Source of the DNA: an uncultured Marmoricola sp.
GTDB lineage: Bacteria > Actinomycetota > Actinomycetes > Propionibacteriales > Nocardioidaceae
Direction of reading: 5' to 3'
NCBI RefSeq assembly: GCF_943913695.1
Contig: NZ_CALTZE010000090.1
Span: 1 to 16,368, forward strand
Length of the DNA stretch: 16,368 nt
The notes under the pieces are model-generated. The model did not search any database, was not told the origin of the DNA, and was given only the letters and a program-made list of their open reading frames with translations. Below are positions 7,445 to 14,824 of the stretch, piece after piece (within the stretch, counting starts at the first letter, position 1; each line of letters starts with the position of its first letter). Made by a program: the position numbers and the translations under genes.

Positions 7445-8455
7445 CTAGGAGGCGGGCAGCGCGCCGACGGGGCTCGTGCTCTCGCGCACCAGCAGCCGGG
7501 TGGGCAGTCGCTCCACGGTGCCCGCGTCGACCGAGCCGTCGAGCAGCCCGGCCAGCAGGCGCGCGGAGCGGCCCCCCATCTCACGGGGTGCGATGTCGAC
7601 CGCCGTCATCGGCACGGCCATGCCCCGCAGCGACGGGCTGTCGACGTAGGAGGCCACGAGCAGGTCGCCGGGCACCGAGCGGCCGGCGCCGAGCACCTGC
7701 TGCAGCGTGGTCGACGCGCCGCCGTCGGGCACCGAGACCAGGGCGTCGGGCGGCCGCCGGTCGGCCAGGGCGCGCTGCACGGCGCGGCGCACGTCCTCGG
7801 GCTGGGTGGCGAAGGGGATCTCGTGCACGACCGGCTCCTCGCCGCGGGAGTCGCACCAGGCGAGGTAGGCCGCGAGCACGTCGTGGGCGAAGGAGGTCTC
7901 GCCGGTGGGGCAGAGCAGGGCGATCCGGCGGGCACCGGCGTCGGCCAGGTGGTCCAGCAGCTCCGCGGCGGCCGTCACGTGGTCGGACTCCACGCGTCCG
8001 GCATGGTCGGCGCCGGGCGTGAGGTCGCGCTCGCAGGTCACCACGGGTACGCCGAGCCCGGCGAGGGCCTCGAGCGTCGGGTCGCCCAGCGTGGGGTCGG
8101 CGACGACGACGCCGTCGAGGTGCAGGCGGCGTACGGCGCGGGGCGTCCCCGGCGGCACCAGGGTCAGGGCGAGGCCGTGGGCGAGGGCCTCGACGGCGGC
8201 GCCGGCGGCCAGCGCCATGTAGTACTCCAGCCCCACGGTCTGGTCGGGCACGTAGAGGCCGACCACGCCCCACCGGCGCCCGCGCAGCGCGGCGGCTCCG
8301 GGGTGCGCGACGTAGCCCAGTCGCTCGGCCTCCGCCAGCACCGCCTCGCGGGTGCCGTCGGCGACCCGGCCCCGTCCGGTGAGGGCGTTGGAGACCGTCG
8401 TGGTGGAGACCCCGGCCGCATGGGCGACGTCGTGGATGGTCACCCGGCCGGTCAT
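7445..8455 (-). CDS. LacI-family transcriptional regulator
   Basis: A 336-residue repressor-type regulator of ordinary LacI length. The N-terminal HTH and hinge are textbook (VTIHDVAHAAGVSTTTVSNAL followed by GYVAHPGAAALR, about residues 5-60). A periplasmic-binding-protein-like effector domain follows (VVGLYVPDQT, FAHDVLAAYLAWC, ALVSVPDGGASTTLQQVL, MTAVDIAPREMGGRSARLLAGLLDG). ATG at 8455 puts the HTH at the very N-terminus; the frame is open further up to 9058, but that part is antisense to the urease gene. It is divergent from the urease operon across 108 bases containing a perfect 18-base operator-like palindrome, so it probably controls that operon and itself. Effector unknown. It is followed after 10 bases by the helicase-associated gene, so some readthrough is possible. 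Confidence 0.94.
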   Translation of the reverse strand: MTGRVTIHDVAHAAGVSTTTVSNALTGRGRVADGTREAVLAEAERLGYVAHPGAAALRGRRWGVVGLYVPDQTVGLEYYMALAAGAAVEALAHGLALTLVPPGTPRAVRRLHLDGVVVADPTLGDPTLEALAGLGVPVVTCERDLTPGADHAGRVESDHVTAAAELLDHLADAGARRIALLCPTGETSFAHDVLAAYLAWCDSRGEEPVVHEIPFATQPEDVRRAVQRALADRRPPDALVSVPDGGASTTLQQVLGAGRSVPGDLLVASYVDSPSLRGMAVPMTAVDIAPREMGGRSARLLAGLLDGSVDAGTVERLPTRLLVRESTSPVGALPAS

Positions 8456-8462
8456 GGCGCGG

Positions 8463-8493
8463 AGCGTATCCCGGTGGCGATGAGTGCCGTCAG
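8463..8493 (-). promoter_or_regulatory. Possible lacI promoter
   Basis: On the minus strand CTGACG (8493-8488) resembles a -35 element. It is followed after 17 bases by GATACG (8470-8465), or after 19 bases by TACGCT (8468-8463). Transcription would begin almost at the lacI ATG (8455), implying a very short leader or leaderless mRNA, which is common in actinobacteria. Matches to consensus are partial. Confidence 0.25.
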
Positions 8494-8498
8494 GGTCT

Positions 8499-8516
8499 TG
8501 CCGAAACGTTTCGGCA
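8499..8516. promoter_or_regulatory. LacI-family operator (perfect 18-base palindrome)
   Basis: TGCCGAAACGTTTCGGCA is identical to its reverse complement over all 18 bases and contains the central CG step and AAACGTTT core typical of LacI/PurR/CcpA-type operators. It sits 44 bases upstream of the lacI start and 48 bases upstream of the ureAB start, so one dimer could control both directions. Binding by the adjacent LacI protein is inferred from position and motif type. Confidence 0.8.
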
Positions 8517-8563
8517 TGTGGTGGGGTGGGCACCGGTCCACTGCTGGCGGAGGAGGAGCGGCG

Positions 8564-9271
8564 ATGCGCCTGACCCCGGCCGAGCGTGACCGCCTGGTGC
8601 TGTTCTCCGCCGCCGAGCTCGCCCGGGCGCGCCGTGCGCGGGGGCTGCGGCTCAACGTGCCGGAGGCCACCGCGCTGGTGGCCGACACGGTCGCCGAGGC
8701 CGCCCGCGACGGGCTCCGGCTGGCGGCGGCGATCGAGCGCGGCCGCAGCGTCCTCGGCGTCGACGACGTGCTGCCCGGCGTGGTGCAGGTCGTGCGGGAG
8801 GTGCAGGTCGAGGCGGTCTTCGACGACGGCACCCGGCTCGCCGTGGTCACCGACCCCTTCGGCGTCACCGCCGCGACCGACGAGGGTCCGGGGGCGGTGC
8901 TGCCCGCGGTGGAGGCGCGCGAGCCGGCGTACGACGACGTGGTCGAGCTCGAGGTCACCAACCGCGCCGAGGTGCCGATCAGCGTGACCTCCCACTTCCA
9001 CTTCTTCGAGGTCAACCCCCGCCTCGCGTTCGACCGGGCGGCCGCCTACGGCCGTCACCTGGCGGAGCCGGCGGGCAGTGCGCGGCGCTTCGACCCGGGC
9101 GCGACCGAGCGGGTCCGGCTGGTGCCCATCGGCGGCGCGCGGGTGGTGACCGGGTTCGCCGGCCTGGTCGACGGGCCGCTCGATGCCCCCGGCGCCCGGG
9201 AGTCGGCGCTGGAGCGCGCCCGCGCCTGCGGCTACCTCGACGACGGGCTCGACGGGGGGTCGGTCTCGTGA
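8564..9271 (+). CDS. ureAB: Urease subunit gamma/beta fusion
   Basis: A 235-residue fusion of the two small urease subunits. Residues 1-100 match UreA (MRLTPAERDRLVLFSAAELA, ARGLRLNVPEATAL, VQVEAVFDDGTRLAVV). About residues 110-210 match UreB (ISVTSHFHFFEVNPRLAFDR, RRFDPG, GFAGLVDGPL). A C-terminal extension of about 25 residues (ESALERARACGYLDDG) follows; fused ureases elsewhere also extend here. The usual UreB opening (PGEY...) is weak: GPGAVLP. These subunits scaffold the alpha subunit in the cytoplasmic (alpha-beta-gamma)3 complex. A strong purine-rich ribosome-binding site (8549-8558) precedes ATG 8564. The stop overlaps the ureC GTG by four bases (GTGA), implying translational coupling. 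It is the first gene of the operon right of the operator palindrome. Confidence 0.93.
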   Translation: MRLTPAERDRLVLFSAAELARARRARGLRLNVPEATALVADTVAEAARDGLRLAAAIERGRSVLGVDDVLPGVVQVVREVQVEAVFDDGTRLAVVTDPFGVTAATDEGPGAVLPAVEAREPAYDDVVELEVTNRAEVPISVTSHFHFFEVNPRLAFDRAAAYGRHLAEPAGSARRFDPGATERVRLVPIGGARVVTGFAGLVDGPLDAPGARESALERARACGYLDDGLDGGSVS

Positions 9272-10938
9272 GGGCGGCGGACTACGCGGCGGCGTACGGC
9301 CCGACCACCGGCGACCGCGTCGTGCTGGGCGACACCGATCTGGTGGTGCAGGTCGAGCACGACAGCCAGCGGCTCGGCGACGAGCTGGTCGCGGGCTTCG
9401 GCAAGACCGCCCGCGACGGGATGCACCTGCAGCCCGCCCGCGTGGCCGAGACCTGCGACCTCGTGGTCACCAACGTGCTCGTGCTCGACCCCGTCCTCGG
9501 CGTGCGCAAGGCCTCGATCGGCGTGCGTGAGGGGCGCATCAGCGCCGTCGGCCGGGCCGGCAACCCCGACACCCTCGACGGCGTCGAGGTGCCGATCGGC
9601 ACCGGCACCACATTGGTCAGCGGCGAGGGCCTGATCGCCACCGCGGGGGTGATCGACACCCACGTGCACCTGATGTCGCCACGGGTGATGGAGGCCTCGC
9701 TGGCCTCCGGCGTCACGACGATCATCGGCCAGGAGTTCGGCCCGGTCTGGGGCGTCGGGGTCAACTCCCCGTGGGCGCTGCGCACCGCCTTCGCGGCCTT
9801 CGACGCGTGGCCGGTCAACATCGGCTTCCTCGCGCGCGGCTCCTCCTCCGACCCCGGCCCGCTGCTGGAGGCCCTCGAGCTCGGCGGCGCCAGCGGCTTC
9901 AAGGTGCACGAGGACATGGGCGCGCACGCCCGCGCGCTCGACACCGCGCTGCGCGTGGCCGAGGAGCACGACGTGCAGGTCGCCCTGCACAGCGACGGCC
10001 TCAACGAGAGCCTCTCGGTCGAGGACACCCTGGCCGTGCTCGAGGGCCGCACGATCCACGCCTTCCACATCGAGGGCTGCGGCGGGGGACACGTGCCCAA
10101 CGTGCTCCGTCTCGCCGGGCAGGCCCACGTGATCGGCTCCTCGACCAACCCGACGCTGCCCTTCGGCCGCGACGCCGTGGAGGAGCACTTCGCGATGATC
10201 GTGTCCTGCCACGGGCTCTCCGAGGCGATCCCCGGCGACGCCGCCATGGCGCGCGACCGGATCCGGGAGCAGACGATGGGGGCCGAGGACGTGCTCCACG
10301 ACCTCGGCGTCATCCCCATCACCTCCTCCGACGCGCAGGGCATGGGCCGGGCCGGCGAGACCGTACGCCGCACCTTCGCGCTCGCCGCGAAGATGAAGGG
10401 CGAGCGCGGCGCCGAGCACGCGCACCACGACAACGAGCGGGTGCTGCGCTACCTGGCCAAGCTCACCGTCAACCCGGCCATCGCCCACGGCCTGGCCGAC
10501 GAGGTCGGCACGCTCGAGCCGGGCAAGCTCGCCGACGTCGTGCTGTGGCATCCCGCCAGCTTCGGCACGGCGCCGCAGCTGGTGCTCAAGGCCGGGTTCC
10601 CGGCGTGGGGCGTCACCGGCGACCCCAACGCCGCGGTCGAGCAGGCCCAGCCGCTGGTGCTGGGCCCGCAGTTCGGCGGTCGCGGCGCCGCCCCGGCCGA
10701 GATCTCGGTCGCCTTCGTCAGCCGGGCGGCCCTGGCCCTCGGCGACGCGCTGCCCACCCAGCGGCGGCGCGTGGCGGTCCGCGGCACCCGCGGGCTCCAC
10801 CTCACCGACATGGTGCGCAACGCGCGCACCGGTGTCGTCGACGTGCGCGTCGCCGACGGGGCCGTGAGCCTCGACGGCGAGCGCCTGGTCTCGGCAGCGG
10901 CGGACTCGGTGCCGCTGTCGCGGCTCTACCACCTGTAG
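9268..10938 (+). CDS. ureC: Urease alpha subunit, divergent type
   Basis: A 556-residue nickel amidohydrolase subunit, slightly shorter than ordinary UreC (about 567-573). All metal ligands are present: His132 and His134 (DTHVHL), Lys212 (FKVHEDMG, the carbamylated lysine), His241 (ALHSD), His267 (AFHIEGCGGGH) and Asp355 (SSDAQGMG). His214 and the flap residues Cys314, His315 and Arg331 are also kept. Unusual is residues 154-169: where ordinary ureases have a highly conserved GGGTGPAAGT followed by ATTCTPGPW, this protein reads GQEFGPVWGVGVNSPW, about four residues shorter. The GTG start at 9268 overlaps the ureAB stop. No accessory genes (ureD, E, F, G) are visible nearby. The product is probably an active metallohydrolase, but urea as the only substrate is not certain. 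Confidence 0.93.
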   Translation: MRAADYAAAYGPTTGDRVVLGDTDLVVQVEHDSQRLGDELVAGFGKTARDGMHLQPARVAETCDLVVTNVLVLDPVLGVRKASIGVREGRISAVGRAGNPDTLDGVEVPIGTGTTLVSGEGLIATAGVIDTHVHLMSPRVMEASLASGVTTIIGQEFGPVWGVGVNSPWALRTAFAAFDAWPVNIGFLARGSSSDPGPLLEALELGGASGFKVHEDMGAHARALDTALRVAEEHDVQVALHSDGLNESLSVEDTLAVLEGRTIHAFHIEGCGGGHVPNVLRLAGQAHVIGSSTNPTLPFGRDAVEEHFAMIVSCHGLSEAIPGDAAMARDRIREQTMGAEDVLHDLGVIPITSSDAQGMGRAGETVRRTFALAAKMKGERGAEHAHHDNERVLRYLAKLTVNPAIAHGLADEVGTLEPGKLADVVLWHPASFGTAPQLVLKAGFPAWGVTGDPNAAVEQAQPLVLGPQFGGRGAAPAEISVAFVSRAALALGDALPTQRRRVAVRGTRGLHLTDMVRNARTGVVDVRVADGAVSLDGERLVSAAADSVPLSRLYHL

Positions 10939-10959
10939 GAAACCCCCGAGAGGAACCAC

Positions 10960-12333
10960 ATGTCCACCCTCGACGACGTCGACGGCACCCGGCTCGACCG
11001 CGTGCTCGGCCTGCCCTCACTGATCCTGTTCGGCCTGGCCTACATGGTGCCGCTGACCGTCTTCACGACGTACGGCGTGGTCACCGACCTGACGGCCGGC
11101 CACCTGCCCGGCGCCTACGTCATCACGCTCGCCGCCATGCTCTTCACGGCGTGGAGCTACGGCCGCATGGTGGTAGCGCATCCCTACGCCGGGTCGGCCT
11201 ACACCTACACCCAGAAGGCGTTCGGCTCCCACGTCGGCTTCCTCACCGGCTGGGCGCTGCTGCTCGACTACCTCTTCCTGCCGATGATCAACTACCTCGT
11301 CATCGGCATCTACCTCGAGGCCGCCTTCCCGGCGGTGCCGATGGGCGTGTGGATCGTCGGCGCGATCGCGCTGGTGACGGGCCTCAACGTGCTCGGCATC
11401 AAGCTCGTGGCCAAGGCCAACGCCGTGCTCATCGGGGTGCAGGTCGTCTTCATCGCCGTCTTCGTCGTGGCCGTCGTGCGCACGCTCGCGGGTGAGCCGA
11501 TGCCCTCGCTGACCGACCCCTTCATCGGTCAGGGCGCCGAGCTGTCCACGCTGTTCGCCGGCGCGGCGATCCTGTGCCTGTCGTTCCTCGGCTTCGACGC
11601 CGTCTCGACGCTCTCGGAGGAGACGCCCGACCCGCGCCGCACCATCCCGCGGGCGATCATGCTGTGCACCGTCGTGGGCGGCGTGCTCTACATCGTGCTC
11701 TCCTACCTCGGCCACCTGGTCTTCCCGCAGTGGCAGGACTTCACCGACGTCGACTCGGCGGCGCTCGACGTGATGCGCACGGCGGGGGGTGGCTTCCTGG
11801 TCGCCTTCTTCACCGCGGCCTACGTCGCGGGCTGCTTCGCCTCTGCGATGGCCTCGCAGGCGTCGGTCTCGCGCATCCTCTTCGCGATGGGCCGCGACGG
11901 CACCCTGCCGCGGCGCTTCTTCGGGCGGCTGCACGAGCGCTTCCGCACCCCGGTCTTCGCCACGCTGCTCGTGGGCGCCATCTCGCTCACCGCGCTCTTC
12001 ATCAGCCTCGGCCTGGCAGCGGCGGTCGTCAGCTTCGGTGCCCTGGTGGCCTTCTCCTTCGTCAACCTCTCGGTGATCAAGCACTACGTCGTCGACGAGG
12101 GGCGGCGTACGCCCGCCGACCTAGTCAAGTACGCCGTCGCCCCCGGCATCGGCGTGCTGCTGACGCTGTGGCTGTGGACCAGCCTCACCGGCACGACCTT
12201 CGCGGTCGGGCTGGCCTGGGTCGGGATCGGCTTCGCCTACCTGCTCGTGCTCACCCGTGGCTTCAGCCGCCGCCCGCCGGAGCTGCGGCTGGAGGAGGCG
12301 GAGGGCGAGCCCGAGGCCGCCGGACGCCCCTGA
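10960..12333 (+). CDS. APC-family permease, putrescine-importer (PuuP)-like
   Basis: Integral membrane transporter of the amino acid-polyamine-organocation superfamily, 457 residues with about 12 hydrophobic segments. It resembles Escherichia coli PuuP as I remember it: LAYMVPLTVFTTYGVV near the N-terminus, AGSAYTYTQKAFG, LLDYLFLPMIN (about 101-111), LSFLGFDAVSTLSEETPDP (about 207-225), ASQASVSRILFAMGRDGTLP and FGALVAFSFVNLSV. PuuP imports putrescine by proton symport; the substrate here may be another small amine or amide. ATG 10960 has a good ribosome-binding site (GAGAGGAA, 10948-10955), 21 bases after ureC. Its TGA overlaps the next ATG by one base, so it belongs to the urease operon and likely supplies the substrate. 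Confidence 0.92.
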   Translation: MSTLDDVDGTRLDRVLGLPSLILFGLAYMVPLTVFTTYGVVTDLTAGHLPGAYVITLAAMLFTAWSYGRMVVAHPYAGSAYTYTQKAFGSHVGFLTGWALLLDYLFLPMINYLVIGIYLEAAFPAVPMGVWIVGAIALVTGLNVLGIKLVAKANAVLIGVQVVFIAVFVVAVVRTLAGEPMPSLTDPFIGQGAELSTLFAGAAILCLSFLGFDAVSTLSEETPDPRRTIPRAIMLCTVVGGVLYIVLSYLGHLVFPQWQDFTDVDSAALDVMRTAGGGFLVAFFTAAYVAGCFASAMASQASVSRILFAMGRDGTLPRRFFGRLHERFRTPVFATLLVGAISLTALFISLGLAAAVVSFGALVAFSFVNLSVIKHYVVDEGRRTPADLVKYAVAPGIGVLLTLWLWTSLTGTTFAVGLAWVGIGFAYLLVLTRGFSRRPPELRLEEAEGEPEAAGRP

Positions 12334-13181
12334 TGGGTGACGGCGACGTCGTCGTGGCGGTGGCGCAGGTCGCGCCCCGCCTCGGCGACCTCGAGGGCAA
12401 CCGAGCGACTGTCGAGCGGGTCGTGCGGCAGGCCGCGAGCGCCGGGGCCCGGGTGGTGGTGCTGCCCGAGCTGGTGTCCACCGGCTACGTCATGGAGCCC
12501 GAGGAGCTGCGCCGTTGGGCCGAGCCCCTCGACGGTCCCACCGTCGGGCTGCTGCACGGACTGGCCGTCGAGCTCGACCTCGTGCTGGTCGCCGGGATCG
12601 CCGAGGACGCCGGCACGGTGCTCCACAACAGCGCCGTGCTCGTCGACCGCGACGGCCTGCGGGCGGCCTACCGCAAGGTGCACCTGTGGGACCGCGAGTC
12701 CGAGCTCTTCGCGCCGGGCGACCGGCGGCCGCCGGTGGTCGACACCGCCGTGGGCCGGCTGGGGATGGTGGTCTGCTACGACCTGGAGTTCCCCGAGTGG
12801 ACCCGGCTGGTCGCCCTCGACCGGGCCGAGCTGGTCTGCGCACCCACCAACTGGCCCGCGGAGCCGCGGCCCGAGGGGGAGCGTGCCGTCGAGGTGGTGC
12901 GGGTGCAGGCCTCCGCGTCGGTCAACCGGGTCTACGTCGCCGTCGCCGACCGCGTCGGCACCGAGCGCGGCGTCGGCTGGGTGGGCGGCTCGGCGGTGGT
13001 CGGCCCCGACGGCTACCCGCTGGCCCTCGCCGCCGGCGCCGTCGAGGAGCTGCTGCTGGCCCGCTGCGACCTGGCCCTGGCCCGCGACAAGCGCACCGGG
13101 GTGCGCAAGGTCAACGACGTGCTTGCCGACCGGCGTACCGACCTCTACGCCGACCCCCCGCCACGAGAGGACCCCCGATGA
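12333..13181 (+). CDS. Carbon-nitrogen hydrolase (nitrilase superfamily)
   Basis: Cytoplasmic amidase-type hydrolase of 282 residues, normal for the nitrilase superfamily. The catalytic triad is clear: Glu46 (VVLPELVSTGY), Lys115 (AYRKVHLWDRE) and Cys148 (MVVCYDLEFPEWTR). Family members cleave amides, carbamoyl-amines or nitriles; relatives include N-carbamoylputrescine amidase, beta-ureidopropionase and omega-amidase. The CYDLEFPE form is common in amidases rather than true nitrilases. The first ATG (12333) gives a normal N-terminus (VVVAVAQVAPRLGDLEGN); the open frame upstream is only an overlap with the permease. Start and stop overlap the neighbouring genes by one and four bases, so it is an integral operon member. 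Substrate is not determinable from sequence; a ureido or amide product of the imported compound is a guess from context. Confidence 0.92.
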   Translation: MGDGDVVVAVAQVAPRLGDLEGNRATVERVVRQAASAGARVVVLPELVSTGYVMEPEELRRWAEPLDGPTVGLLHGLAVELDLVLVAGIAEDAGTVLHNSAVLVDRDGLRAAYRKVHLWDRESELFAPGDRRPPVVDTAVGRLGMVVCYDLEFPEWTRLVALDRAELVCAPTNWPAEPRPEGERAVEVVRVQASASVNRVYVAVADRVGTERGVGWVGGSAVVGPDGYPLALAAGAVEELLLARCDLALARDKRTGVRKVNDVLADRRTDLYADPPPREDPR

Positions 13182-14791
13182 CACAGACCCCCGGCTCCGT
13201 GGCGGTCGTCGGCGCCCACCTGCGCCGCAACCTGCCCGACGAGACGGCGACGCCCCCGAGCGCGCTGCTGGTGCGCGACGGGCGGATCGCGCTGTTGGGC
13301 GACGACGCGCAGGTCCGCGACGCCGCGCGCGCCGAGGGCGTCCGCATCGTCGAGGCCCGCGGCGGCACGCTCACCCCGGGCCTGGTCGACTCCCACACCC
13401 ACCCGCGATGGGCGGTCGACCTGACGGCCGGGGTCGACCTCGGGGGCGTCACCTCGCTCGACGCGCTGCGCGAGGCGCTACGGTGCGAGGCCGACCGCGT
13501 CGGCCCGGGCGGCTGGGTGCGCGGGTGGAACCTCGAGTACGCCGTCTTCGACGACGCCCCCTTCGACCGCGCCACCGTCGAGGACGTCGTCGGCGACCGC
13601 CCCACGGTGCTGGTCTGCTACGACCTGCACACCGCGCTCGCCACCGAGTCCGCGATGCGGGCCGGCGGCATCACCGGGCCGATGACCTTCGCCGACACCT
13701 CCGAGGTCGTCGTCGACGAGCGGGGCCGGCTGACGGGCGAGCTGCGCGAGATGAGCGCCTACCGGCTGGTGACTGACGCCGAGCCGCCGTACGCCGCCGC
13801 CGAGGAGCGCGATGCCTTCGCCCGGATGCTCGCGCGGCTCAACGCCACGGGGCTCACCGGCGGGGCGATCATGGACGGCGACGCACGCACCTGCGAGCTG
13901 CTCGCCGAGCTGGAGGAGCACGACGCGCTCACGCAGCGGCTGGTCGTGCACCGCTGGCACGCGGTGCACCTCGACGACGCCGCTGCCGAGGCGATCGTCG
14001 CGGCGTCCTCGGCGCGCGGCCGCCTGTGGCGCAGCGACGCGATCAAGCTCTTCAGCGACGGGGTGATCGACACCGGCACCGCCTGGCTGCACGAGCCCGA
14101 CGCCTGCGGTGGTGGGCGGCACGCCTTCTGGCCCGACTGGGAGCGCTTCGCCCAGGTCGTGCGCCGCTACCACGACGCCGGGCTCACGATCGCGACGCAC
14201 GCCGTCGGCGACCGGGCCGTGGCCCAGGTGCTCGAGGTCTACGCCGCCCTCCCGCGCGACGCCGACTCGCCGACCCACTCCGTCGAGCACCTCGAGGTGA
14301 TGGGCGACGCCGACGTCGACCTGCTCGCGAGGTCCGGGGTGGTGGCGTCGATGCAGCCGCTGCACATGCAGTGGCGCGCGGAGGACGGCAGCGACAGCTG
14401 GGCGCAGCGGCTCGGCCACGACCGCAGCGCCCATGGGTTCCGCGCGCGGAGCGTGCTGGAGAGCGGGGCGCGGCTCGTGCTCGGCTCCGACTGGCCCGTC
14501 GCCAGCCACGACCCCCGGGTCGGCATGGCGTGGGCACGAGGGCGCTCGCGCCCCGGAGCCGTGAGCGCCGTCTTCGAGCCCGAGGAGCGGCTCACCGGCG
14601 AGGAGGCGCTGCTCGGCTACACCCGGTGGCCGGCGCTGGCCCGCGGTCACGACGACCGCGGGGTGCTGCGCGTCGGCGCGGTCGGCGACCTGACGCTGTG
14701 GGCCGACGACCCGGTGCGCGTGTCGGCCGACGACCTCGTCGAGCTGCCCGTCCTGGCGACCGTCGTCGACGGGCGGGTCGTGCACGGCTGA
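13178..14791 (+). CDS. YtcJ-like metal-dependent amidohydrolase (amidohydrolase family 3)
   Basis: Metal-dependent hydrolase of the amidohydrolase superfamily, 537 residues, typical of YtcJ-like proteins. Metal-site features are all visible: DSHTHP (His73, His75), IKLFSDGVIDTGTAWL with a likely metal-bridging Lys290, THAVGDRA (His341), HSVEHLE (His367/His371) and LGSDWPVASHDP (Asp438). The C-terminal beta strands (GDLTLWADDPV, ATVVDGRVVHG) rebuild the small composite domain. Family members hydrolyse amide or formamide-type bonds in varied small molecules; most have unknown substrates. The ATG at 13178 overlaps the previous stop (ATGA). It is the last gene of the operon before a 33-base gap. 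The family is sure; the reaction is unknown. Confidence 0.92.
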   Translation: MTQTPGSVAVVGAHLRRNLPDETATPPSALLVRDGRIALLGDDAQVRDAARAEGVRIVEARGGTLTPGLVDSHTHPRWAVDLTAGVDLGGVTSLDALREALRCEADRVGPGGWVRGWNLEYAVFDDAPFDRATVEDVVGDRPTVLVCYDLHTALATESAMRAGGITGPMTFADTSEVVVDERGRLTGELREMSAYRLVTDAEPPYAAAEERDAFARMLARLNATGLTGGAIMDGDARTCELLAELEEHDALTQRLVVHRWHAVHLDDAAAEAIVAASSARGRLWRSDAIKLFSDGVIDTGTAWLHEPDACGGGRHAFWPDWERFAQVVRRYHDAGLTIATHAVGDRAVAQVLEVYAALPRDADSPTHSVEHLEVMGDADVDLLARSGVVASMQPLHMQWRAEDGSDSWAQRLGHDRSAHGFRARSVLESGARLVLGSDWPVASHDPRVGMAWARGRSRPGAVSAVFEPEERLTGEEALLGYTRWPALARGHDDRGVLRVGAVGDLTLWADDPVRVSADDLVELPVLATVVDGRVVHG

Positions 14792-14824
14792 CCACGGCAC
14801 ACCGTCGTGCGCGAGGATGCTGTC

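Noticed and set aside
7435..7455. Small hairpin CCGCC/GGCGG between lacI and the helicase-associated gene
   Set aside because: Only five base pairs with an 11-base loop and no T-run; likely chance in GC-rich DNA, although it covers the weak ribosome-binding site.
8517..8563. Promoter for the urease operon
   Set aside because: TTGCCG at 8498 could be a -35, but no acceptable -10 lies 16-19 bases downstream; the start site cannot be placed by eye.
8456..9058. N-terminal extension of the LacI frame
   Set aside because: The LacI HTH must be at the extreme N-terminus, and the extension is antisense to the urease subunit gene and crosses the operator.
12515..13177. N-terminal extension of the YtcJ-like amidohydrolase
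   Set aside because: It is out-of-frame overlap with the nitrilase-superfamily gene; the ATG at 13178 overlapping the previous stop gives a normal family N-terminus.
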